DNA of 64,000 nucleotides from Hofstenia miamia (GCA_004352715.1 SCFE01000021.1:749336-813335); one strand, 5' to 3'. Numbered from the stretch's first letter, positions 1-11,743 are shown. Program-made: numbers and translations. The notes: generated from the sequence alone by a model not told the origin.

Positions 1-1406
1 TGAAAAACTAAAATTTTCGAAACTTTTCAGATAGACAACATTAGTAATGGTGTTAAAAACATAAAGACTGTGATGGAACCTTCCGTTGATCATTACGAAT
101 GGCCCGTTGCCTGAAACATGACCAATTATAGTTTGCGAGATTTAAAGTTTGGGAATTTTTCATAGAAATTTTATTCGCAATATGTCCGAGAAGAGTGAGT
201 TTCATTTAATTGTATATCTGTAGCATTCACAACCTCTGAAAAACTAAAATTTTCGAAACTTTTCAAATAGACAACATTAGTAATGGTGGTTAAAACATAA
301 AGGTTGTGATGGAATCTTGCGTTGATTGTTACGAACTTCCCATTGCCTGATACATTACTAATTAATTTGCGAGATTTAAAGTTTGGGAATTTTTCATAGA
401 AATTTGAATCCCCATATAATGTCCGAGAAGACTGAGTGTCATTTAATTGTATATCTGTAGCATTCACAACCTCTGAAAAACTAAAATTTTCGAAACTTTT
501 CAGATAGACAACATTAGTAATGGTGTTAAAAACATAAAGACTGTGATGGAACCTTCCGTTGATCATTACGAATGGCCCGTTCCGTTGATCATTGCGAATT
601 GCCCGTTGCCTGAAACATGACCAATTATAGTTTGCGAGATTTAAAGTTTGGGAATTTTTCATAGAAATTTTATTCGCAATATGTCCGAGAAGACTGAGTG
701 TCATTTAATTGTATATCTGTAGCATTCACAACCTCTGAAAAACTAAAATTTTCGAAACTTTTCAAATAGACAACATTAGTAATGGTGTTAAAAACATAAA
801 GGTTGTGATGGAATCTTGCGTTGATCGTTACGAACTTCCCATTGCCTGATACATTACTAATTAATTTGCGAGTTTTAAAGTTTGGGAATTTTTCATAGAA
901 ATTTGAATCGCCATATAATGTCCGAGAAGACTNCATTCACAACCTCTGCAAAACCAAAATTTTCGAGACTTTCCAGATAGGCAACATTACTAATGGTGTT
1001 GAAAGCATAAAGGTTGTGATGGAATCTTTCATTGATCGTTACGAACTGCCCATTGCCTGATACATTACCAATTAGTTTGCGAGATTTAAAGTTTGGGAAT
1101 TTTTCATAGAAATTTTAATCCCAAAATTAATGTCCAAAAAGATTGAGTGTCATTTAATTGTATATCTGTAGCATTCACAACCTCTGAAAAACCAAAATTT
1201 TCGAAACTTTCCAGATAGCCAACATTATAAAGGTGTTGAAAGCATAAAGGCTGTGATGGAAACTTCCGTTGATCATTACGAATGGCCCGTTGCCTGAAAC
1301 ATGACCAATTATAGTTTGCGAGATTTAAAGGTTGCCAATTTTTCAAAAAAATTTGAATCGCCAAATAATTTATGAGAAGACTGAGGGTCATTTAATTGTA
1401 TATCTG
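1..1406 (-). repeat. Tandem array of ~238-bp units, each a serine carboxypeptidase exon-b copy
   Basis: About six head-to-tail units, marked by the recurring string catttaattgtatatctgta near 202, 441, 701, 1150 and 1389. On the minus strand each unit reads as the S10 serine carboxypeptidase segment that follows the NGGPGCSS motif: GNG(P/K)F, then INGRFHH, then ITNVVYLKSFENFSFS (family pattern aNv.y.esP.GvGFS), then NDTQSS and FYEKFPNF (family pattern ff..fPe). Each unit also carries the pre-exon sequence ending in tgtttcag or tgtatcag, so the repeated block is exon plus acceptor. The motif LESPENVGFS of the 54.8-kb copy has become LKSFENFSFS. Units alternate between two types. Some are open over ~80 codons (the one at 177-415), while others have a stop after SSRTYCE. 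A ~25-bp internal duplication lies near 563-607 and a single N at 933. The array continues off the left edge. Probably non-functional. Confidence 0.75.
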
Positions 1407-2752
1407 TACTTGTAAAGCTGTGCCTGAACAAGGCACCCTTGGCAACAATCAGATAATTGGGAAAAGCATTTTAACGAATAACATAGCTACGCAACCAGTA
1501 GTAAGGTTAGAGTAAAATCTATATGACATTCTATAACAAATTCAAGGTACACTAAAATCATACTAACCTTTTACACGGTAATTATTCAGATCAGAAATGT
1601 TTAAAATTGCACAGATTGTCTACTACTCTTTAAGTCAAATGAGGCAATACAAATTCGTATAAATAATATTAATGTACAATTGTTGAAATGTTTGTAGTGC
1701 ATCGATTGATGCCACATCATATTTGTTTATTCTAATGTTACAATTTTGTGAGGCACTATAATTCTTCAATCACTACATCTGTCCTATAAACGATATTCTT
1801 ATAAAGAAACTTTAAAACATATATGGAGTGCAGTATAGGAACCTGTATTCTTATATCCGATATGCTTATGATCGGATTTTACTAGTTCCATCTATAATTA
1901 AATAACAATTTATTTGTAAGCATTTAAAAAAGTTATCTCATAAATAAGTCTGGGTATTTTTTTAGAATCGGTGTATAATTAACCACGCATTTTACTGAGA
2001 GGTGCAAATTGTAACTGTGTATTTTGTTTTAGAAATAATAGAAATGTTGCTGTTCAAAAAATTTTCGAAATTCCCATCAGTGTTTAGTGATCGAAAAGAA
2101 TTTTTAAAGGTAATTTCGAATTATATGTTTATAGAGATATGTGAATTATATTTATAAATCGATGGCATAGAGGAAAATCGACTTTAAATGTTTGTTAACA
2201 TTTAAATTTAGGCAGAAGAGTTAAACGGTGCTATGTGGCAGATAGCCCCTTTTTGCCCAATAAAAAAAACTTTGCTGTTAAAAATTTTGCGATTTGGAGA
2301 TAGCACCTTTGTGTGTGCCCTATGCCATCGAAATGTTCTTGATGCAAAATATCAAATTAGTCAGAACAAAAGTGATATATAAACATATAGATGTGTTCAA
2401 GACAAGGGGAAATGTCTTGAACGCGCTTTCCCTTGATGCACAGCTTTAATAGCCGTATACTTTAGCCTTTTCGGCAGAAAATAGCACCTTTTATAAAAAA
2501 AATTCATGTATATGCCCTTAAGAATTTCATCTAAAAACAATTGAAATTTTTTTGCAAAAAAATATATAGTTAATAGCGACTGTTTCTTGGAACCAGGTTA
2601 ATCTCATAGTCTCATAGCTTCGATAATTGTCCAGTCGGGCGGTTTTAATCAGTGTCAACCCGTGGTTGGCCGGATAAACTGTATTCGTATATTTTGCATT
2701 GAATTATTTCGAAATACAATGGCATATTGCCTAGTAAATTAATCGATATATA
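1407..2752. other. AT-rich stretch without a recognised gene
   Basis: No supportable coding region. The array stops at about 1406 and the sequence changes abruptly to unrelated DNA beginning cttgtaaagctgtgcctgaac. A related string (rc of 2430-2450, aaagctgtgc) occurs near 2440, but only ~10 bp match, too little to define an element. Confidence 0.5.
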
Positions 2753-4262
2753 CAGTAGGGGACAAATTATTATGACCACCCACGATTTTTTGGTTTTTTA
2801 TGGATATATCATAAACCAAGAAGTTATTATTGCGCAAAGTCATACATTTTTGTATTAATAATTAATTTGTGCCTTGGCAATAGGTGGTACATAGCTAAGC
2901 TATATTGAGTCAATAAATGCACTGTGATTCTGGAAGTATATACAGTCTCATTTGTTAATGCGTATAGGCAAATCTATGTAATAACAGATACAGAACACAG
3001 AGAAGCTCTGAACACATACATAGAAATATTGCCTGTGTATTGATGAATCATGTCAGCCAATAGGATGTCCACAATTGTTTTTCTGTGTATCACTGCTTAA
3101 AAGCTCTGTTTCTGTTGAGGCATTATCATTGCAAATATGGGTAAGTGTTCAGACCTGTCTGTTGCATAAATCGAAAGTATTAAAGCTTTATTACGTACTC
3201 GTGTCTTTTCAATGCGCCAAATTGCTGTTCAAACAAATGGGCATGTACCTAGGTCATGTAGAGTTGGCAAATGTGGTCGAAAAAGAAAAACAACTCCACG
3301 TGATGATCTATCCATGATTTTTTCACTTCGTCAGAATCCCTTGATGTCAGCTGCACAAATCAAATCGAACCTAGTTGAACGAGGAGTTGAAGTTTCAACA
3401 TGTACAGTGCGCCTCTGACTCAATAGTCACACTTTGCAGAGTACCTCGATTGACACCAGCAATGATGAAGTAGCGCTTGAATTTTGCTGGTCAGCATGCA
3501 GATTGGACTTAAGAGCATTGGAGCAAAGTGTGGCAGATTCCAGGTGCAGTTCATCCAACTTGTCCAGTTGTAAAGGATCCAACAAAGGTTATGGTTTGGG
3601 GCATCATCACATATAAAGGATCTGTAAGGGCATGATGACTGCTCCAAAATACTTAGAAGTCATTTGGAATAATGTCATCCCACAGATAGCTGACTGGTAT
3701 GATACTCCTGATGACTGCGTTTTCATGCATGATGGAGCACCATGCCACAAAGCCAAGACGGTTTCCCAGTTCTTAGAAAAGAATAGAATTAAAGTGCTTC
3801 CATGACCAGGTAATAGCCCAGAACTCAACCCAATTGAGAATATTTGGGGTATTCTCAAAGCAAAATTGGCAAGGCATTCATGTGTGACCAAGAATCAACT
3901 TAATGCTGCTATTCTTGAAGCATGGTATCATGATGAGTATTTCTTGGAGAAGATCAGGACTTCTATTGATAGCATGCCAGCCAGGATTCAAGCCGTGATA
4001 TAAGCCAAAGGAGGACCTACGAAGTATTAGTATATTATCTTCAAAAGGATTGTGATGATAGTTTTGTATCATGAAAAACTCTCTAATTGTGAATTTCTAT
4101 TACTCTTATTTTAGTGATGTACGTATCTTTTATTGCCTAAGCTAAATCTCAATTATTATAACTAAATTTATATGATTATGCATAGTAATAAGTTGTTGGT
4201 GTATGATATATCCAAGAAAAACCAAAAAATCATAGGTGTTCATAATAATTTGTCCCCTACTG
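2753..4262 (+). mobile_element. Tc1-type DNA transposon, complete ends, decayed
   Basis: The element is bounded by TA dinucleotides and by inverted repeats of about 66 bp. The left end starts CAGTAGGGGACAAATTATTA at 2753, and the complement of the right end (ending 4262) starts identically and stays similar through the ttttttggtttttt and ggatatatcat segments. Length is 1510 bp, usual for Tc1/mariner. The transposase lies on the plus strand inside. Both termini are recognisable and the TA target duplication is visible, so this was a clean insertion. The right end abuts a (TA)n tract. Confidence 0.9.
3137..4003 (+). pseudogene. Tc1-family transposase, broken
   Basis: Cut-and-paste transposase of the element at 2753-4262. 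The likely original start is the ATG at 3137 (MGKCSDLSVA), closed by an in-frame TAA after ten codons. The same frame resumes with the helix-turn-helix region: GRKRKTTPRDD, then LRQNPLMSAAQIKSNL, then a C-terminal RGVEVSTCTVRL followed by a stop at 3416. The catalytic half continues in other frames: DPTKVMVWGIITYKGS near 3580, FMHDGAPCHKAK near 3722 with the second catalytic Asp, and SPELNPIENIWGILKAKL near 3811 with the final Glu. A TGA replaces the Trp usually found before the SPxLNPIE motif, and the family's SPDLNPIE reads SPELNPIE. Several stops and frameshifts make it inactive. Confidence 0.85.
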
Positions 4263-4646
4263 TATATATATATATATATATGTGTATAATATATATAAAT
4301 TTATTTATTTATTTATACTGTGTCGCTATGTACGCTTAACAAATTATATATGTCACTATGTACGCATCGCAAAATTTATATATGTCGTTATGAACCACAG
4401 TGGTCTCAATGTATGTACAGACTACTCTTTAAAACTGTTTTTTAACAAATACAAATTTTATTGAAATGGCAGCCTAAGTATAGCTCTATAATTTCTCAAT
4501 GTAGTGAATAATTCAGCCGGAAGTTTATTGCACAACCAACCAATGTCATACATCAATTTTTTCTGTAGATTTCTGCTCATTTTTTTTCATATGTCGCTAT
4601 GTACTCTCTGATAGTCATTCTGTACACTTTTTTTGAAATTTGTAGG

Positions 4647-4677
<31 letters not shown>

Positions 4678-6150
4678 TTTATTTTCATTTTTTTTTTATT
4701 TTATTTTATGTCTAGTTTTGAGAATTTGCATTCAAGTTTGAATTTGATTTTCTCAAGGGCTTTTAGTATTATACTTCTGATTGAACTATTGCAATAAACA
4801 AATTCTATTTCATATGATTTGTAAATCGTTACACCTAATGTTGTCCAAATTATGCAAGTTAAAGTGGTTCTCAATGAAATGATAACAGCGGAAGGTATTC
4901 AACAGAGTTCTTTTTGCGTCTGAAGCGTATGTTGCAGTGGACGTGTCCGAAGTTCTTTTTAGCTTTCGAGCTTGACTGCACATCTGCCAAATAATCATAT
5001 ATCGCAATAAAATATTTTGTATTTTCATTTCTTTACTACGGATTTTATACATTTCATTTATATATATTGTTACTAAAGGCTTGAATTTAGGGTTCATCGG
5101 ATCTTTTAGCCACACATTTCAATATTTCGAAAGAATTGGCATGGTCGTTGATTACGGAATCAGTGAGGTTCGCTCGATTATGTACCAAAAATGTGAAACT
5201 TACGTTACTTCTTCCATAAAGAATCACTGTCAAGAAATTGTAGCTGCTATAACAAAGGGAAATCCTGATTTCATCTCTAAGCTAAGTAACATTGTTTGTT
5301 ATTTGACTCAAATTTTTTGGTTCAGAATTTAAAATTTTCCGTAGAATTGGACAGCAATCTTCATTTTACCAATTGCAATTAATTCCACTAACACCAAAAT
5401 TTTCGGATAACTTTTTGCTATGGGTTAAAATACATTTATATGAAATATTAGTCAACGCGTGTTAAAATAACGAGAATAAAATTAACGAGAATAAAATTTG
5501 CGATTAATAGCTTGTCATGAATTGCAATAATATATATGCTGACGACCATTTATTTTCTCTCGTTTTGTGCCAGCAATTTTATTGTTGTACTATACTCTCA
5601 GATGATTTGTTAAGCGGCCATATTGAGGCTGTTCGTGTCTTCATTATTTCAGAAAACGGCAGAAACTGCAAAACCGTTTATTGCTATCTTGAAAGTTTTT
5701 TCAAAATTGTGAGAAATATATGTGTCTAATTTTGAACTTGCTCCATATCTTGAAACACTGGAAAAGTTTATTTTTCAATAAAAATTACAATTGTTTAAAA
5801 AGCTACTAATTTTCTCAAAAACTTATGTCCCTTTTAATCAGTAGGCCTATTTTTTACTTGTCAAAAAATGGCCTCCACTTTTTCGGTTTGCTACATCAAA
5901 ATTTGGTGTGTTGCATACAATAAAATCTACATACTTAAATTGAAGATAATTTTTTAAATTTCAGCTCATCTTTTTCAATACTTCGGCCCAAACCCAAACG
6001 GCAAATGTTCATCTCTGACTCAAATTAAGTGGATGGCATCAAATTATTTTCTTGGTCACATTCTATGCAATGAGTGTGATTGTATTGCAGTAAAGTAAAT
6101 TGATAATTGGGGAATGACATTGCTTTCAATGATTTGAAAGTTTGATTCCA
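4263..6150. other. AT-rich stretch with (TA)n tracts, no recognised gene
   Basis: Contains (TA)n runs near 4261-4290 and 4650-4672. Open frames at 4810-5115 (minus), 5081-5332 (plus) and 5517-5729 (plus) have no family signature that I recognise and no supporting splice or codon pattern. Confidence 0.45.

Positions 6151-6199
<49 letters not shown>
6150..6199. repeat. (TA)n microsatellite
   Basis: About 23 TA dinucleotides, serving as the insertion site of the mariner element that starts at 6200. Confidence 0.9.
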
Positions 6200-6202
<3 letters not shown>

Positions 6203-7204
6203 GGTGCTGAAAAAGTTCCCAATCAAATGTTCACAGTTAATATTCACATATTTTAGTCTACTTGTGCTAACTATGAGTGCAAGAAAGTCAAATCCTGAGA
6301 TAGTAAAGTTGCTGAAAGCTGCCAAATCAACAGTTCGGGATGCAATCACCCGTTACAAGGAGCTAGGGACATTTGTGATGATCGTTTCAGCAGTGGATGG
6401 CTTGTACCCCAAGCAAAATAAAGGCAATCAGAGAGAGGGTAAGGAGAAACCCCAATGATCAATGAGAAAGCTAGGGAGGGATATGAAAATGGATGAAAAA
6501 TCTGTCAGAACAATTTTTAAGAAGGACAGCACGGAGGCTGGAGAAGTCATCTTCTCTGATGAAAAACTGTTCCCTGTTGAAGCCAAATTCAACTCCCAAA
6601 ATGACAGGATCTTGGCAAAAAGTGCAGAAAGCATCCCAGATGATGACTTTAAATGTGTCTACAGTCGACTGCAATCTCCCTTCATTTTTGTGAAAGAGGG
6701 TGTAAAAGTGAATGCTGAAAGTGACGTTGAGGATATTTATGCTCCAGTTTTTATTGATAGCAAAAAGCACTTCAAAATGACCCGTTCACCTTTCAAAAGG
6801 ATGGTGCACTCTCTCACTTTCCTGCTTTCTGGAGTAAGGAGATGTGGCGTCCTTCATCTCCAGACCTGCACCCTATGGACTTCAGTATGTGGTCAATCTT
6901 AGAGGAGGAGGAGGAGGAGGAGGAGGCCTGTGTTCTGCCCCACGAAAATATTGAGAGTTTGAAAAGGTCTCTCGTGAAGGAATTGGACAAAATACCCCCA
7001 GGAAGTGCTGCATGCATCTGTGAAAAGCTTCAGAGGGAGACTCGAGCGTGTCATTCATGTAAATGGCGGCCATATCGAAAACTAGGTGTATCATTTTGTT
7101 CATTTGGCCCATAAATAAAAGTGTGTTAAATTGTGTTTCATTTAAACCTTTTGTTATTGTTTTATTGAGATTTTTATAAGGTCGGTGACTTTCTCCGCAC
7201 CCTG
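6200..7204 (+). mobile_element. Mariner-type DNA transposon
   Basis: The ends are CAGGGTGCTGAAAAAGTT at 6200 and, on the complementary strand of the right end at 7204, CAGGGTGCGGAGAAAGTC. Both are flanked by TA. The 1005-bp length is short for an autonomous mariner (usually about 1.3 kb), and the transposase is missing internal sequence. The element sits in (TA)n on both sides. Confidence 0.88.
6273..7114 (+). pseudogene. Mariner-type transposase (NPMD class), internally deleted and frameshifted
   Basis: Recognisable blocks in order: MSARKSNPEIVKLLKAAKST and a helix-turn-helix (VRDAITRYKELGT) from 6273; MRKLGRDMKMDEKSVRTIF from 6462; IFSDEKLFPVEAKFNSQNDR near 6550 with the first catalytic Asp; EGVKVNAESDVEDIY near 6697; and in another frame RPSSPDLHPMDFSMWSILE near 6845. 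This class ends its triad with Asp in NPMD, here HPMD. The block that should hold the second Asp (FQQDGAPSH-like) is degraded. A run of GAG codons near 6902-6927 inserts a string of Glu after WSILE, a microsatellite-like expansion. Frameshifts and missing sequence make it non-functional. Confidence 0.8.
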
Positions 7205-10134
7205 TATATATATAATTTCAAAAATTACTGAATACTAATATTATTTTTAGTCTGATACGAACTACGACTATCATACACCTACGAATTATTCTACGCAAGA
7301 ACAACTGACAAGCATTCTACTTTTGTTGAAACAAACAGATGCCTGTTTGATAACAGTAGAAGTCTACCTACAAAATCTTTTGTTTTCTAATTCCATACTG
7401 TCAGAATGCCCTTCCTCGGGTTCTTGAAATTGCTTAATCCTAAACACCTATTGTATTTATGTTTATTCTTTTCATTTCTTTTTCTGTTAAAAGAAAAGAT
7501 TTCCAATCCGTTTATTTAAAGAACGCATAGCGTTAAGATTAATCAAGCTGATCAAACGAACGGTCGGTTTTTTTGGGTTTTTGACAAAATCGGCAAAAAT
7601 GGCTTAATCTACTAAAATTCAATTGGTAGCTCTCTGAAACGCAATTTTTTCAATGATTGTCATGACGAAAATAGATGTAAATAAGTATTTTTCTCCAAAT
7701 TGTAAAGTAGGCAATCGCATGTTCTGTCCTGAAACAACAATTTTCTTAAACAATAGTCATCAATTATTGATAGCCTGCAGCAGTTTGTTGTTGGGAAACG
7801 TGTAAAAATTTATGGCATGCACTTAAGTTTTTGTTGTAGGTGCACTTTGTAAAGTTTATTAAGAATTTTCTACAATAAAAAATTGCAATGTTGTTTTCCT
7901 TTTATATCTTAATAGAATTAGTTAGAATAATCTATTTTGTTTTAATATTGTGTTTTGTTGAATTATAAAATGAAAAACTAATTCAAACGCACGGTTTTTT
8001 CATAAGGAAAATTCTATTGCTTTCTAAATAGATAATAAATATTATTTGAAATTATTTCTCATAATCAATATCTATAAATGCACTAAAAACTATCACAACA
8101 GCCTAAGACACGATATTGCAAAACATGCAATTTGAATGAAAAAATTGTGTGATATGTTAAGCAGTCTACGGATACAGTTATATTCATTTATTCGATGATT
8201 TACAACTTTAAAAGTATCTAAATGTTTATTTCAATTGCTTAAGTAGGCTTGGGTTTCCATTGGACCCATTTGTAGTGCATAAAGAGTACAATTGTTCAAG
8301 TGAATAATTAAATTGCAAATACATTTACATAGTAAATTTAACTGGCATGTAGTAAAAAATTTTTTGAAATTTTTTGTTATAACCCTGTGCTTTAAATAGG
8401 GGTCAACGATAAATTTATATGCAATTGAAATGGTCTATCAAAATTTTGATCATGTTGCATTAGATTATATACTAAATTTCAATAACGTTAAGCTTAATTT
8501 ACATGCATGTGTATAATTTGCTTTGCTGCTTAGATTTTGTTGTAAAGATCTTATGAAAATGCTCTCAATGCCTTTTAAATAACATGATCTTGATGTTTGG
8601 TGTAATAATTTCGCTTCAAATTTTAGTCCGCCTTTTTAGTTGATTAGAAATACTTGAAAAACCAATATAATTTTCGCTACATGTGCATTATTTATATTAA
8701 ATTTGACAAATTGTTTTCTTCGTTTGTTGATTTTAAATTGAACTTAGTTTCTCATTGATATAAATGCAACTAAACTTTTCTTTTATTAATGATATTTTTC
8801 TCAGCTCCTTATGCATTTTTAACTACCAATTAATGGGAATGATGGCAATCTAAATATTTTTAACGGATTTAGCGTTGCATTTAGTACAGTAGAGCATCGA
8901 TTCATCACTTAGTTGTAAAATAGTAGATTTTATCATTCATTAGCTAAAAACTTCATTATTATTTCTTAAATGCGCATTGCAGTCATTTAAAAAAACACTA
9001 TTAATAAAATTAAACTTAATTGTGGAATACAAAGTTGAAATTAATAACGAATGTAGAAGAATTTTGTCATTCCTTCTACTTGGTGACCGCAACGCCCAGA
9101 ATTTCTCTATTTATATTAGTTAATATTGACTTTATTCTGGGTTCCTAAATTATTTTATCCTTCAATCTAATCATACAACTTGGTCAAAAAGCATCACCTC
9201 AGTTACCTTCAAATGCTTCATTTTCAAGTTTTCTAGCAGCTTTTTCCTGCATAAAATGCTGAGTTTTTTGGGGAAACAATAAAAAATACCGATTCTAGTT
9301 TTCCTCTTTCAGATATGTCTGTGTTCAACTGGCATGAAGATACCTTCTAGAGTGCCTGTTCACGATGGCATATAATGGAAACTACACCTCCGACAAGAAA
9401 TTCAAACAACAATAAAAAATTGATATTGGTGCAAATACACAAAATCGTAAGACTAATATTATCAAAAAAAAATTGTCAGGAGTAAAGTATTTTCTATACT
9501 AAAATTTTCTATATGCTTTAAACCTGGCAGCAAAGCTTTCCCTTGTGCATACTTCTTAAAATTCAAGTGGAAATTACAATACTTTTTTCTTATTATATAT
9601 TCACATCAAGAAGTTTTTTATAAAAACTACCGAACGGACTATATTGCCAGTTTAGATATATCTTTTGCAAAAACTTGATATTAATGTATTTCACTAATTC
9701 CTAGAGTCCTTAGGAAAAACTAAATATAGTAATATAATTTTCAGTCATACATAATACAAGTGGACCACGGATATCGTGACAACTTGCTTAAATACCAAAA
9801 AATCGTTCGTTCCCTATATGGTATATCTCAACATAAAGTTGCAATATTTGTCAAAAATAGCAAAATTTTTAGTCAAAATATATATAATGGCATATTAATT
9901 TATTTCTACTAAATTGAACATGCCTCATTCACACAACTGGTGTTCAGTGTATCTGGTGGAGCTTTGACCGCTGCCAGCTCGTGAATATGGACGAGGGTGT
10001 TGTAGTGACTTCATTGAAATTGTTGGCGTCTTAAATTCCAGAATAAATCGCACAATAGTAATGTCTCCAAATTCCATAATAATAATTATTATTATAAAAC
10101 TTCAATAGCTTTATTAGATTACTTTTTATTAATA
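7205..10134. other. AT-rich intergenic stretch, no recognised gene
   Basis: Nearly 3 kb of strongly AT-biased sequence with no long open frame, family motif or obvious repeat. A slightly more GC-rich patch near 9940-10010 (tggtgttcagtgtatctggtgg) could be an exon fragment, but nothing supports a call. Confidence 0.5.
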
Positions 10135-10151
10135 ATAATAATAATAATAAT

Positions 10152-11742
10152 AGCGCCGCTGAATACTTTGGACATTTCATAGCGCCTCTGAATATCATTT
10201 TTTGGACTATTATAGTGGCGCTAAATATTTTGTGTAAAAAAATTTTTGGAAAAAACATCAAATTTAACAAACAATAACATTAATAACATGCAATATTAAC
10301 TATGATTGGAAAGTTTTCCAAAAATTGCGTACAATTGAGCCTATTTGAAAATAAATTTTGTAAAAAATTCCCTATAATCGTCATATCCATTTTGAAAATG
10401 AATTTGACGTATTTATTTCATTTGAAAACCTTTACTGATGTTCTTTGGCAGTGAAAATGCCAAGTTTTCGGATTCCTTTAAAGTAAAGTTCGAACTACAA
10501 AATGTACTAAGTTTGAACAAAATTCTATTAAAGAGTTATGATTTTATCAATTACATTTATCGCTCTAAAAATGAGGAAATTCAATATTAAAAGGTAATTT
10601 ATCGTAGAGCTATTCAGGCGCATCTAATGGCATTTAAACTGTTTCGATAGCATAAAAACTCATTGAGTTATAATTATCCAAAGTTAGTCTACTCTAATAT
10701 TTAAAAAATCGAATTTTACAAAAGTCTAAAATTGACAATTTCTTTTGGCTGCTGCTGTGCAACCAGTATAGATAAATTCGAAAAAATAAAAAGTAGTTTC
10801 ACATGGAACTAGTCAGCGCGCATGTTTTCATATATAACACTAGTCCATAACGTCAAAAGTCTAAGAGTAATAGCATTCCAAAATTCATCAGTTGATATCG
10901 TTAAATAGAAAATCGAAAGTTGTAATAAACTAAAGTGTTGTTAACTCAAAGGGAAAAGTAATGAAAAATATAATATTAATACTATAATGTATAGAATTAA
11001 AGAAGTTCAAATAAAGAATGCTGAAAAGAGGTAAGGAATTGAATAAGAATTGGCAGTGCACTAGCTGTCTAATTATATGAATTGAACTATAATATTTTGG
11101 ATCTTTAACAATAAATATATGTCATTATAGTAAAACCCAAAGTAGTGCACAAGTGGCATTGATTCACTACTTTTGACGGACTAGTTATATTTGTCTTTTA
11201 AAACTTATTACATGATTAGTTAACATGCTGAGATGATGTCCATCAATATAATAATCAAAATAAAAATGTGTGTATTAAGCGCCTCTATAATAGTACAATT
11301 TTGTATTAAGCTGCGCTATAATAGTTCTGAATTTGTATTCAGCGCCGCTAAGAATGTAAACAAAGTTGTATTCAGCGCCACTATAATAATCAAAATAAGA
11401 AAACTTGAATTAAGCGCCTCTATAATAGTACAATTTTGTATTAAGCTGCGCTATAATAGTTCTGAATTTGTATTCAGCGCCGCTAAGAATGTAAACAAAG
11501 TTGTATTCAGCGCCACTATAATAGTTAAAATTCGAAAACTTGAAAGCCGTTTTTCTCACGTTTGAACAACGCCACCACGCTGAAATTTACGTGAGTTTTT
11601 GCGAATATACTAAGCTAGATGGCTACAAATTTTCAGCCAATTTGATTGGATACAGGCCTAATAATCGCACGGCGCCGCTGAATACACCCCCAGCGCCACT
11701 GAATACCAGAGGAATCAAAATTTATTGGTATTCAGCGGCGCT
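10152..11742. mobile_element. Candidate non-autonomous DNA transposon with AGCGCCGCTGAATAC ends
   Basis: The left end AGCGCCGCTGAATAC (10152-10166) is matched perfectly by its reverse complement GTATTCAGCGGCGCT at 11728-11742. Both outer flanks are TAA-type microsatellite (about 10135-10151, and from 11743 into the gap). The interior repeats the first nine bases as variants (AGCGCCNCT and AGCTGCGCT) at 10181, 10214 (reversed), 11278, 11309, 11341, 11374, 11413, 11444, 11475, 11509, 11672 and 11692. Such sub-terminal repeats are typical transposase-binding arrangements. No coding capacity is seen. A TAA or TA target would suit PIF/Harbinger-like or related superfamilies, but the microsatellite hides the true target duplication. 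Assignment is inference. Confidence 0.55.
11266..11538. repeat. Tandem duplication (~136 bp, two copies) made of ~31-39-bp motif-bearing subunits
   Basis: The block starting gtgtattaagcgcctctataa is repeated from about 11403 with few changes. Within each copy four AGCGCC-like motifs occur at 11278, 11309, 11341, 11374 and again at 11413, 11444, 11475, 11509. Spacing is 31-34 bp, with 39 bp at the junction. The open frame across it (for example IIVQFCIKLRYNSSEFVFSA twice) is a by-product of the repetition. Confidence 0.85.
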
Positions 11743-11743
11743 C

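Noticed and set aside
1-1406. A functional multi-domain repeat protein on the minus strand
   Set aside because: The unit length (~238 bp) is not held in frame throughout, several units contain stops, and each carries splice-acceptor sequence, so an exon array fits better than a continuous coding repeat.
1418-2450. Possible transposon with aaagctgtgc ends
   Set aside because: Only about 10 bp match between the two ends and no target duplication or coding remnant was found.
3420-4072. Minus-strand open frames in the Tc1 element
   Set aside because: Antisense to the transposase remnants, with no family signature.
11278-11517. CRISPR-like array (short repeats at regular spacing)
   Set aside because: The repeats are ~9-15 bp, variable, and spaced by repeated rather than unique sequence. 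The host is a eukaryote and the block is bounded by transposon-like ends.
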